A stretch of 5,439 nt of DNA from Candidatus Woesearchaeota archaeon (GTDB lineage: Archaea; Nanoarchaeota; Nanoarchaeia; Woesearchaeales; GW2011-AR4), in NCBI GenBank assembly GCA_023259315.1, contig JAHFQL010000084.1:1-5439 (forward strand), written 5' to 3'. Every line of letters starts with the position of its first letter. Within the stretch, counting starts at the first letter, position 1. Positions 1-5,439 of this stretch are shown one piece after another. Both the position numbers and the translations under genes were made by a program. The notes below the pieces were generated by a model. It made no database searches and had not been told where the DNA came from. It saw only the letters and a program-made list of their open reading frames with translations.

Positions 1-315
1 TTCAATTTTTCTAATAGAGCATCCAAAGTTAATCCTTCAACAGGTGAAATATGCTCAATATCTCTTGTTCTTTCTCTGTCTCTTAAATGGCCCGGCGACC
101 ACTTTATATCCCAATAATTAAATGTAAATTCATGCTCTGCAAATTCTGAAAGTGCATCTGGCAGTGTGCCATTCAGATGTACCCTTTCCCATAACTCTTA
201 CACCATAAATCATGCAATTTGCGTCTGAAGTTAATAAGCTAAATATAGTGTCTGACTGTTTTGTAGAATCAGGATTGTCTAACGCATAAGCTATTCCAGA
301 ATAAATATTTGCCAT
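1..315 (-). CDS. Unrecognised protein, frameshifted, C-terminus beyond window edge
   Basis: I do not recognise this protein. Translation from the ATG at 313-315 runs 61 residues (starting MANIYSGIAYALDNPDS) to a TGA at 130-132. The +1-shifted frame, blocked by a TAA at 198-200, is then open without interruption to the left edge and reads like real protein (for example HLNGTLPDALSEF, then WSPGHLRDRER). The switch therefore lies between 197 and 132, most simply in the minus-strand run GGGAAAGGG at 182-190, where removing one base gives a continuous VMGKVHLNGTLPDALSEF. The joined product would exceed 100 residues, soluble, with no membrane segment. A TATA-like box 26 bases upstream supports the start, as a leaderless transcript. 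The interruption may be a true mutation or a one-base sequencing/assembly error; I see no classical programmed slippery site. The motif W-x-P-G-H-L recurs in the 4251-5045 protein. Coding status is fairly sure, function unknown. Confidence 0.6.
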
Positions 316-336
316 AGTGGGATGGTATATAATATA

Positions 337-352
337 ATTTATAAACTTTTTT
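337..352 (-). promoter_or_regulatory. TATA/BRE promoter of the left-edge gene
   Basis: On the minus strand an A-rich BRE-like stretch (AAAAAAG) is followed by TTTATAAA (338-345), centred about 26 bases before the ATG at 315. This spacing matches an archaeal promoter giving a leaderless mRNA that begins at or next to the start codon. No Shine-Dalgarno sequence is present. Confidence 0.55.
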
Positions 353-380
353 ATAGATAATTACTATAGAGTAATAAAAT

Positions 381-1496
381 TTAAACCAAATTCTTACTCA
401 AGCTTTTTTTGCATTCATCAACTTTATTAAGTTTGCAATAGTTTTCTTTAATTGTTTCAGATGTTTGTATGCCTGTAAATTTAACTCTGTTATTAACCAG
501 AAATGTAGGAAAAGTCTTTATGCCAAGCTCCTGTGTTAGTTGGTCATCTGAAGAATGCTTTTCAAATTTTACGTCGCTAAAGGCTGCCAAGAATTCTTTT
601 AAATTATTCTCGGCTTTTACGCTTGCAGCGTCTCCGAAAATTAAAAATAAGTCTAGCCTATTTGGAACATTTTCCCTATTGAAATAAAATGTCGAGCCGG
701 CTGCATTTTCGCTCAATATGTAATAATTGTTTCTCTTTGCAAACGCCTGCTTGAATTGGTCAAATGCTGCATTATTTGTTATGTTTTCTTCCAGGATATA
801 TGCCGGCAATAATTTTACGCCAGTAATCTCTGCAAATTTTTTGCCTTCATCTGTTTCATAATCGATTTCTTTTGTGTTTAATGCCCCAAACCATGTTTCT
901 AGTATGCTCAAAACTCTTTGTGTGTCACAGTTAAAGCAGTCTTTTCTCCCATTCAGGACTACGACATTTGTCTTTTGTATTTGCTTAATCTCGCACTTTG
1001 CATCTTTTTGCCCTGGATTTATGCAGATGCCATCTTGGCCATTCTGCTTGCAGTCTTCGTTTGAATTGCAAACAGCAACAAATTTTACTTGGTTTTTATC
1101 TTTTGCATCTTTATCGGGCTTAAATAAGGAATAGGAAAAAAATACAATCAAAGCCAGAACAACAAAAACAACTGCATATTTAAATAATTTATTTTCTTTT
1201 TTATCAGTCAAAACTGTTTTTTTAGATTCGATCCGTTTTTCTTCAACAGATTTCAATTCTTCCTGTGGCTTGATTGTTTCTGCTTGCTTATTTTCTTCTT
1301 TTTTTTCGGTTTTTTCAAAAAAATTATCGTCATTCTGTTGTTGACCGGCATTTACGTCCTTAAGTTTCTGCTCAACCCTTTCTTTTCCTTTCTCATACTC
1401 TTCCTTGTTTATAACTTCAGCTTCATAGCTCTCTTTGAGAAATCTTAGTTCTTGCTCTAGCTTATCTCTATGATCTTGATCGTTCATAAGAATCAT
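381..1496 (-). CDS. Membrane-anchored double thioredoxin-fold protein with SHOCT-like tail
   Basis: A 371-residue predicted thiol-disulfide protein facing outward. Residues 11-47 resemble a SHOCT domain (LEQELRFLKE..., then VINKEEYEKGKERVEQKL); 50-103 are charged and likely disordered or coiled. One membrane helix spans about 104-125, preceded by lysines, implying cytoplasmic N-terminus and external C-terminus. All eight cysteines lie after this helix, which supports the topology. A small module (C143, C149, C158, C168) precedes a thioredoxin-like domain with CFNC (C187/C190) and a cis-proline candidate in LLPAYI (P231). A second thioredoxin-like domain (about 280-365) keeps TFPTFLVNN (P330) but has no CxxC; C354 and C362 lie near its end. 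Thioredoxin-fold membrane proteins of this kind act in disulfide exchange outside the membrane; the substrate here is unknown. The start may be ATG 1496 or the in-frame ATG at 1487 (M4). It is transcribed divergently from the HerA-like gene. Confidence 0.85.
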   Translation of the reverse strand: MILMNDQDHRDKLEQELRFLKESYEAEVINKEEYEKGKERVEQKLKDVNAGQQQNDDNFFEKTEKKEENKQAETIKPQEELKSVEEKRIESKKTVLTDKKENKLFKYAVVFVVLALIVFFSYSLFKPDKDAKDKNQVKFVAVCNSNEDCKQNGQDGICINPGQKDAKCEIKQIQKTNVVVLNGRKDCFNCDTQRVLSILETWFGALNTKEIDYETDEGKKFAEITGVKLLPAYILEENITNNAAFDQFKQAFAKRNNYYILSENAAGSTFYFNRENVPNRLDLFLIFGDAASVKAENNLKEFLAAFSDVKFEKHSSDDQLTQELGIKTFPTFLVNNRVKFTGIQTSETIKENYCKLNKVDECKKSLSKNLV

Positions 1497-1512
1497 AAAA
1501 GCGGAATGAAGG

Positions 1513-1530
1513 TAATAAATAAATCTTTCT
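1513..1530 (-). promoter_or_regulatory. TATA/BRE promoter of the thioredoxin-fold gene
   Basis: The minus strand reads AGAAAGA followed by TTTATTTATTA; TTTATTTA covers 1516-1523. Its centre is about 23 bases before ATG 1496 and about 32 before ATG 1487. The usual archaeal TATA-to-start distance of about 25 puts initiation near 1494, so either a leaderless start at 1496 or a very short leader to 1487 is possible. No Shine-Dalgarno sequence is seen. Confidence 0.45.
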
Positions 1531-1565
1531 AACAGAAGGAAAGTTTTTTGTTACTTATAAGTTTC

Positions 1566-1583
1566 ACTAAAAGCATTTATAAC
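1566..1583 (+). promoter_or_regulatory. TATA/BRE promoter of the HerA-like ATPase gene
   Basis: The sequence CTAAAAGCATTTATAAC contains a purine-rich BRE-like element and TTTATAAC (1576-1583) centred about 25 bases before ATG 1604, the standard archaeal spacing for leaderless transcription. A perfect 10-base palindrome ACTTATAAGT (1553-1562) lies just upstream in the divergent spacer and could be an operator, although it may be chance in AT-rich DNA. Confidence 0.55.
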
Positions 1584-1603
1584 TTATTGCAAGAATTATA
1601 AGC

Positions 1604-4237
1604 ATGTACGACATCATCATAGGTCGCAATGAGCCTGACAAGGAAGCATACGGCACATCCGGAGCTGTCTTCGTTGGCAAACATTATGTAACAATGGGTC
1701 AGACTGTTTCTTTGTCGAGCAAGGTCTATCTTGATGTTGCCAAGTCTCATGTTGTGTTTATAGTTGGAAAACGTGGTTCTGGTAAGTGTCTTCATGGAGA
1801 TACATTAATTACTTTAAGCAATGGATTGGAGGTACCGATTAAAGATTTAATTCATAATAAAGACGGCATAATTGCGTTAAATCATGGGCTTAAGCTTACA
1901 AATTCCCAAAAAGCTGATTTCTACATGAGAAAAGTCAATAATCTTTTGAATATAAAATTGAGGAGCGGAAAAGAAATCAAACTAACACCAGAGCATCCGC
2001 TATTAACTATCAAAGGCTGGATTAATGCAGAAAATCTCAAGATTGGAAGCAGAATAGCAACACCTAGAATAATGAATTTGTTTGGGAACGAATTCATGCC
2101 AGAAGATGAAATAAAAGTTTTGGCATACCTTATAGCTGAAGGTTACATAAAAAAATGCTTATTCTTTACAAATTATGATGAAAAAATAGCAGAAGATTTG
2201 AGGGTATCCTTGAAATCAATTGATAATACAATAGAATTAAAACCAGCACTGCCAAGAAAAGGACAATACAGGATTTATTCGAGATCACAAAGGGAAGTGC
2301 TAGGTCACAATATAAAAAGGGACTCGACTAGCGGAAGATTCCTTAAAGGCACTTCTATTGAACATGAAAAGACAAAAATAAGACAATTTTTTGAAAAGCA
2401 TGGCGTTTACAATTTGCTTTCCAAACAAAAATGTTTACCAAGTTCTATATTCCAATTGACAAAAAATAACATCGCTTTGTTGCTTAACAGGCTATTTAGT
2501 TGTGATGGAAGTGTTTACAAGCCACAAAAAGACCAAAATTATTGGGAAATTTCTTACAGCTCTTCTTCAGAAAAATTAGCAAAACAAGTTCAAAGTTTGT
2601 TATTGAGATTCGGAATTTTATCAAAATTAAGGACTAAGAAAACAAAGCTAAATAAAAAATTATTTGAAACTTATGAAGTAGTTTTGGATGGAGAAAATGT
2701 TATAAAATTCGTCAACGAAATAGGATTTTTTGGTGAAAAAGAAAAAAAACAAAGAATTGCACTAAAAGAAATTTTAGAATTAAAAAGAAATCCAAATCTG
2801 GATACAATACCAAAAGAGATTTGGCAAGATTACAGGCCAAAAAGCTGGGCGACAGTTGGGAAAGAGTTTAATTACAAAAATCCAAAAGCTCTTAGAAACA
2901 GTATAAATTATGCTCCGTCAAGACAAAAATTATTGCAAATCGCATTATCAGATAATAATGAGAGAGCTCGATTAATTGCAGAATCAGACATTTTCTGGGA
3001 TGAAGTTGTTTCCATGGAAATATTGCTTGGAGAATTTGAGGTTTTTGATATAACAGTTTCTGAATTTCATAATTTTGTAGCGAATAATATAATAGTCCAC
3101 AATAGCTATACAATGGGCGTCATAGCAGAAGGCATCTATGATTTGCCTGATGAAATAAGAAATAATCTTGCTGTTGTCATGCTCGACACCATGGGAATCT
3201 ACTGGACCATGAAATACCCCAACAACAAGGAGAAAGACCTGCTTAATGAATGGGATATGGAAAGCAAGGGATTGAATGTGCAGATATTCACGCCGATTGG
3301 AGTCTATAATGAATATAAGGAAAAGGGCATTCCCACAAACTTTCCTTTCTCAATAAAAACAAGCGAGATAAACCCAGAAGAGTGGTGCATGATATTCAAT
3401 GTCTCAATAACAGAGTCAATAGGAATTCTCATTGAAAGGACAATAAATAACTTGAAAGAAGAGAACATCGATTATGATCTAAAGGATATAGTTAAAGCTG
3501 TGCAAAATGATGATAGGTCTGAAAAGTCCATAAAAGATGCTGTTGAAAACCGGTTTTTGGTAGCTGAAAAATGGGGCTTGTTCAGCAAGCAGGGCACTTT
3601 GATTGAAGATTTAATAATACCCGGTCAGATAACAGTGCTTGATGTGAGCGCTTACACAACAACTTCTGGAGCTGAAAACCTGAGAAGCTTGGTTATCGGG
3701 TTGGTTGCGCAAAAATTGTTTGCACAGAGAATGACTGCAAGAAAAGCAGAGGAACAAGTGTCAATAAGCGAGGAAATTCATTTTTTTGAGGAAGAAAAGG
3801 AAGCGAAAGCACAACCCATAGTGTGGCTTATCATAGACGAAGCGCATGAGTTTTTGCCGAACAAAGGAAAAACCCCGGCAACATTGCCTTTGATAACTGT
3901 TCTTAGAGAGGGAAGGCAGCCAGGAATTTCTCTTGTCTTGGCGTCTCAGCAGCCCGGAAAAATCCATAGCGATGTTTTCACCCAGGCAGATGTTGTAATT
4001 GCGCATAGGATAACTGCAAACATTGATGTTCAGGCATTGGGAAACATAATGCAAAGCTACATGAGAGAGGGCCTTGACAAGCAGCTCAATCTTTTACCTA
4101 CAGAAGAAGGTGCTGCAATTATATTTGACGACATAAATGAAAAATTATACCCTATAAGGGTCAGGCCAAGATACACCTGGCACGGCGGATCTGCTCCAAG
4201 CGCTTTGCCGAAAGTCAAGAAAGTGTTTGAGTTCTAG
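1604..4237 (+). CDS. HerA-like (DUF87) ATPase with in-frame intein in the Walker A motif
   Basis: The 877-residue precursor consists of N-extein 1-61, intein 62-500 and C-extein 501-877, giving a 438-residue spliced ATPase. HerA/FtsK-family enzymes are hexameric DNA-pumping motors; canonical HerA works with the NurA nuclease in DNA end resection. Visible hallmarks are the Walker A GKRGSGK (55-61) completed by S501; the Walker B strand WLIIDEAHEF with D745/E746; and REGRQPG (R768, R771), matching the conserved arginine region, followed by ASQQP (780-784). Only 54 residues precede Walker A, keeping a short relic of the HAS-barrel (GKHYVTMGQ, VYLDV), so this is a HerA-like branch rather than textbook HerA, and its partner is unknown. 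I know close relatives without inteins from DPANN archaea; this is from memory, not a search. Cytosolic, no membrane segment. The start is ATG 1604, supported by the TATA spacing. The unspliced protein should not bind ATP productively. Confidence 0.92.
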   Translation: MYDIIIGRNEPDKEAYGTSGAVFVGKHYVTMGQTVSLSSKVYLDVAKSHVVFIVGKRGSGKCLHGDTLITLSNGLEVPIKDLIHNKDGIIALNHGLKLTNSQKADFYMRKVNNLLNIKLRSGKEIKLTPEHPLLTIKGWINAENLKIGSRIATPRIMNLFGNEFMPEDEIKVLAYLIAEGYIKKCLFFTNYDEKIAEDLRVSLKSIDNTIELKPALPRKGQYRIYSRSQREVLGHNIKRDSTSGRFLKGTSIEHEKTKIRQFFEKHGVYNLLSKQKCLPSSIFQLTKNNIALLLNRLFSCDGSVYKPQKDQNYWEISYSSSSEKLAKQVQSLLLRFGILSKLRTKKTKLNKKLFETYEVVLDGENVIKFVNEIGFFGEKEKKQRIALKEILELKRNPNLDTIPKEIWQDYRPKSWATVGKEFNYKNPKALRNSINYAPSRQKLLQIALSDNNERARLIAESDIFWDEVVSMEILLGEFEVFDITVSEFHNFVANNIIVHNSYTMGVIAEGIYDLPDEIRNNLAVVMLDTMGIYWTMKYPNNKEKDLLNEWDMESKGLNVQIFTPIGVYNEYKEKGIPTNFPFSIKTSEINPEEWCMIFNVSITESIGILIERTINNLKEENIDYDLKDIVKAVQNDDRSEKSIKDAVENRFLVAEKWGLFSKQGTLIEDLIIPGQITVLDVSAYTTTSGAENLRSLVIGLVAQKLFAQRMTARKAEEQVSISEEIHFFEEEKEAKAQPIVWLIIDEAHEFLPNKGKTPATLPLITVLREGRQPGISLVLASQQPGKIHSDVFTQADVVIAHRITANIDVQALGNIMQSYMREGLDKQLNLLPTEEGAAIIFDDINEKLYPIRVRPRYTWHGGSAPSALPKVKKVFEF
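1787..3103 (+). mobile_element. Full-length intein with LAGLIDADG homing endonuclease
   Basis: 439 residues (precursor 62-500) inserted between K61 and S501 of the P-loop. All class 1 splicing blocks are visible: nucleophile C62 (CLHGDTLITLSNG), block B TPEH (T128, H131), block F VFDITVSEFHNFVAN (H489), and C-terminal IIVHN (H499, N500) before the +1 nucleophile S501. An endonuclease separates the two Hint halves. Expected events are an N-S acyl shift at C62, transfer to S501, asparagine cyclisation and ligation of the exteins. A helix-turn-helix-like stretch (about 410-446, with KSWATVGKEF and KALRNSINYAP) lies between the endonuclease and block F and may help DNA recognition. The segment is visibly more A-rich than the flanking extein DNA, with lysine nearly always AAA in the parts I read, suggesting a foreign origin. 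The reading frame is unbroken, so the element looks intact and probably active. Confidence 0.95.
2099..2728 (+). other. LAGLIDADG (DOD) homing endonuclease domain of the intein
   Basis: The first motif VLAYLIAEGYI carries the catalytic acid as E179. The second, LLNRLFSCDGSV, carries D301. Between them KCLPSSIF (276-283) matches block D, with K276 as the conserved lysine. SSSEKLAKQVQSLLLRFGIL (320-339) matches block H. Both metal-binding acids and the lysine are present, so cleavage activity is plausible. By analogy the target would be the intein-less allele of this same gene across the Walker A codons. Domain edges (about residues 166-375) are approximate. Confidence 0.85.
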
Positions 4238-4250
4238 GAAATATTAAAGA

Positions 4251-5045
4251 CTACTTTCTAGAAACCTTAGGATTTCTCCATTTTAAAAAAATATTTAGTT
4301 CTTCTCTTTTTCCTATCACTACTCTCTCATCTAAATGACCGGGTTCCCATATTGTTGGTATTGCACTGACATCATAACCAACAAGAGTTTCAATCTCTCC
4401 TCGAACAATTTCCCTTTTTCCATAGCAAATATTGTGATCTGCCATTAAATTTAAAACATATCTCATTTCGCGACGATGTTCTGGTTTTGTTTCATTTATT
4501 ATTCTTGCCACGATATCTTTCACTATTTTATCTTCCTGCCCCCTCATACTTGGCCTGAACATTGTGTCAATTAAAGTGCAAGGACGGTATTTTAACATAC
4601 CCAAAAATTCTTCTTGAAGAGATGAAGGCAATTTTGTAAATAGAGCATATAAATCCCTTACTCTGCTTACTCCTTCTCTGGGATTGCTTCTTAAAGCTAC
4701 AAAAGCGTTGTTCGAGTCACGCAGAAAACACTGGCCTAAATAAGCAGAGCCTTCCATGAGTTCCTTCCACGGATTAAATGTATATATGGATTTAGACTCG
4801 GGATCTTTTGTAACATGCTGAACTCCTGTCCAAATGTTATCTCTAGAACCATATTCAACGCTATTTCTAAGTCTTTCTACCATTTTTGTCCTAATTTTTG
4901 GAGAGCCAACATCATTATTAGTTAATCCAGAGATAAAATCACGCGTAGAAATATATCTTCCATGAGGCAAACTAATTCCAGAATCCTTCATTATTTCTCC
5001 ATAAGCCGTTCCAATTGTTCTTTGGAGTTGTAAATCTAATGACAT
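4251..5045 (-). CDS. Unrecognised 264-residue soluble protein
   Basis: I do not recognise a family. The protein starts MSLDLQLQRTIGTAYGEIMK. It has no signal peptide or membrane helix, is mixed in charge with many arginines, and appears largely helical (for example around 126-152 and 171-204). Only three cysteines (C106, C156, C207) are present and they form no metal-binding cluster. Near the C-terminus, W233-E-P-G-H-L238 followed by DER resembles WSPGHLRDRER in the left-edge gene, a possible shared motif. The ATG at 5043-5045 has a TATA-like box 26 bases upstream, supporting this start on a leaderless mRNA. The gene converges on the HerA-like gene, with 13 bases between the two stop codons. 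Coding status is well supported by the long open frame and the promoter; no function can be assigned. Confidence 0.75.
   Translation of the reverse strand: MSLDLQLQRTIGTAYGEIMKDSGISLPHGRYISTRDFISGLTNNDVGSPKIRTKMVERLRNSVEYGSRDNIWTGVQHVTKDPESKSIYTFNPWKELMEGSAYLGQCFLRDSNNAFVALRSNPREGVSRVRDLYALFTKLPSSLQEEFLGMLKYRPCTLIDTMFRPSMRGQEDKIVKDIVARIINETKPEHRREMRYVLNLMADHNICYGKREIVRGEIETLVGYDVSAIPTIWEPGHLDERVVIGKREELNIFLKWRNPKVSRK
4288..4311 (+). terminator. Possible T-rich archaeal terminator after the HerA-like gene
   Basis: A pyrimidine-rich stretch ending TTCTTCTCTTTTT (4299-4311) lies 50-75 bases after the HerA-like stop codon, inside the end of the convergent gene. Archaeal RNA polymerase can terminate at oligo-T runs without a hairpin. 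No stable stem precedes it, so support is weak. Confidence 0.25.
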
Positions 5046-5066
5046 CTATGTTAAAAATTCAAAGAA

Positions 5067-5083
5067 TTATTTAAACTATTCTA
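5067..5083 (-). promoter_or_regulatory. TATA/BRE promoter of the 264-residue protein gene
   Basis: The minus strand reads GAATAGTTTAAATAA; the TTTAAATAA core (5067-5075) is centred about 26 bases before ATG 5045, the usual archaeal spacing for a leaderless start. The box overlaps the stop codon (5071-5073) of the PIN-domain remnant, so the two genes are packed tightly but need not share a transcript. Confidence 0.5.
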
Positions 5084-5319
5084 TTAACGGTATCTAAGAA
5101 ATCCTTAGCAGTAACTATCTTAGCACCTTTAAATTCCTTCACATCCAATAAATGGTCATTCCCAGAAACGATATAATCAATCCTTATTTCATTGGCAGGT
5201 TCCAATATAATATTATCACTTGGGTCTTCTTTTATTACATCAACTTCGGATTTGGTCTTAACCAAAGTGGCAATTTCCAACAAAACTGATAAAAACCTAT
5301 CTTTTTGCTCATCTGTAAA
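5071..5319 (-). pseudogene. PIN-domain toxin (COG1569-like), C-terminal half only
   Basis: The open frame from just after a TGA (5320-5322) to TAA (5071-5073) encodes 82 residues that read as the second half of a PIN-domain ribonuclease of the VapC/COG1569 toxin type: a helix FTDEQKDRFLSVLLEIA, then DVIKEDPSDN, DYIVSGNDHLL and GAKIVTAKDFL. The family is normally about 130-150 residues and begins with a strand bearing the first catalytic aspartate (DTNV-type). That half is absent in every frame between here and the right edge. At the usual SGD position this copy has SGN followed by D, so one catalytic acid may also be lost. The only in-frame starts are poor: a TTG at 5281-5283 would give 70 residues and begin inside the helix. 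The best reading is a decayed toxin gene, with assembly error as the alternative. The GC-rich palindrome at 5333-5347 lies at the point where homology ends. Confidence 0.65.
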
Positions 5320-5332
5320 TCAATCACCCAAT

Positions 5333-5350
5333 CGCCCCCTAGGGGCGGGG
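5333..5350. repeat. GC-rich palindrome at the break of the PIN gene
   Basis: CGCCCCCTAGGGGCGGGG contains a 6-base-pair stem (5333-5338 with 5342-5347, loop CTA) around a perfect 10-base palindrome CCCCTAGGGG (5336-5345). Sixteen of its 18 bases are G or C in otherwise AT-rich DNA. It lies between the end of the right-edge gene and the truncated PIN frame. It could be a hairpin end of a lost IS200/IS605-type element, a terminator stem of the right-edge gene, or a join artefact. No transposase is present. Confidence 0.5.
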
Positions 5351-5355
5351 TATGT

Positions 5356-5439
5356 CTAAAATTCTGTTAATTTGAGTTGATTAACATCTCGCCCTTGTTC
5401 TTTAACATATTTCTTTATCCTGTCTAAGCCACCATATTC
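5356..5439 (-). CDS. C-terminal end of an unidentified gene cut by the window edge
   Basis: Reading leftward from the right edge, one minus-strand frame is open for 27 residues (EYGGLDRIKKYVKEQGRD, then VNQLKLTEF) and ends at TAG (5356-5358). The other two minus frames have stops within about 40 bases. The composition looks like a real charged, helical protein end. Its position upstream of a PIN toxin remnant would suit an antitoxin, but the residues do not let me identify one. The piece is too short to be certain it is coding. Confidence 0.4.
   Translation of the reverse strand, partial: EYGGLDRIKKYVKEQGRDVNQLKLTEF

Noticed and set aside
469..687. Plus-strand open frame of 72 residues opposite the thioredoxin-fold gene
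   Set aside because: It lies antisense within a well-supported coding gene, shows no recognisable domain and has no promoter-like box at the usual distance.
874..1134. Plus-strand open frame of 86 residues, cysteine- and phenylalanine-rich
   Set aside because: It is the antisense reading of the cysteine module and first thioredoxin domain; its composition reflects the opposite strand.
1525..1549. Imperfect hairpin CTTTCT...GGAAAG followed by a T-run in the divergent spacer, resembling an intrinsic terminator
   Set aside because: No plus-strand gene lies upstream to terminate, and the stem is interrupted.
381..3103. Idea that the neighbouring thioredoxin-like protein controls splicing of the Cys1 intein
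   Set aside because: The thioredoxin domains are predicted outside the membrane while the ATPase is cytosolic, and the genes are divergent; no direct support.
3761..4054. Minus-strand open frame of 97 residues opposite the Walker B region
   Set aside because: The sense strand encodes highly conserved ATPase motifs here, and the antisense frame has no family resemblance.
4255..4264. Perfect palindrome TTTCTAGAAA, with TTCTAG repeated at 4232-4237, around the convergent stop codons
   Set aside because: Short and AT-rich, lying at gene ends; likely chance. No long stem or T-run makes it a convincing terminator.
5056..5068. Inverted repeat AATTC-AAA-GAATT between the TATA box and the start of the 264-residue gene
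   Set aside because: Only a 5-base stem in AT-rich DNA; could be an operator but chance is likely.
5071..5283. Reading the PIN remnant as a complete 70-residue gene starting at TTG 5281-5283
   Set aside because: Homology continues upstream of the TTG to 5319, and the first half of the PIN fold is missing, so a complete gene is unlikely.

Overview
The window looks archaeal, most likely a DPANN-type lineage such as Woesearchaeota or Pacearchaeota. This is an inference. It rests on AT-rich DNA, on TATA/BRE-like boxes placed about 23-27 bases before the start codons with no Shine-Dalgarno sequences (leaderless transcripts), on a HerA-like ATPase of a type I know from such archaea, and on a PIN-domain remnant. 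No rRNA, tRNA or other taxonomic marker is present.

Layout from left to right. Positions 1-315 (minus) hold the start of an unrecognised gene that runs off the left edge and is split by a +1 frameshift near 181-190. Positions 381-1496 (minus) encode a single-pass membrane protein with a cytoplasmic SHOCT-like/coiled-coil tail, a small four-cysteine module and two thioredoxin-like domains, the first with CFNC. A 107-base divergent promoter region follows. Positions 1604-4237 (plus) encode a HerA-like (DUF87) ATPase interrupted by a 439-residue intein that sits exactly between the Walker A lysine and the next serine. The intein has all splicing blocks and a LAGLIDADG homing endonuclease with its key residues present. 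A convergent 264-residue orphan protein lies at 4251-5045 (minus). The right end holds the C-terminal half of a PIN-domain toxin (5071-5319, minus) that lost its N-terminal half, a very GC-rich palindrome at the break, and the last 27 residues of another gene reaching the right edge.

The genes do not form an evident operon: four have their own promoter-like box and orientations alternate. The main biological story is the intein. The unspliced precursor has a broken P-loop, so the ATPase should be inactive until splicing rebuilds GKRGSGKS; the 438-residue spliced protein would be a hexameric DNA translocase by family analogy. No NurA, Mre11 or Rad50 partner is visible. The two edges (frameshifted gene, decayed PIN gene with GC palindrome) look like accessory or decaying DNA, although assembly error is a real alternative for both.
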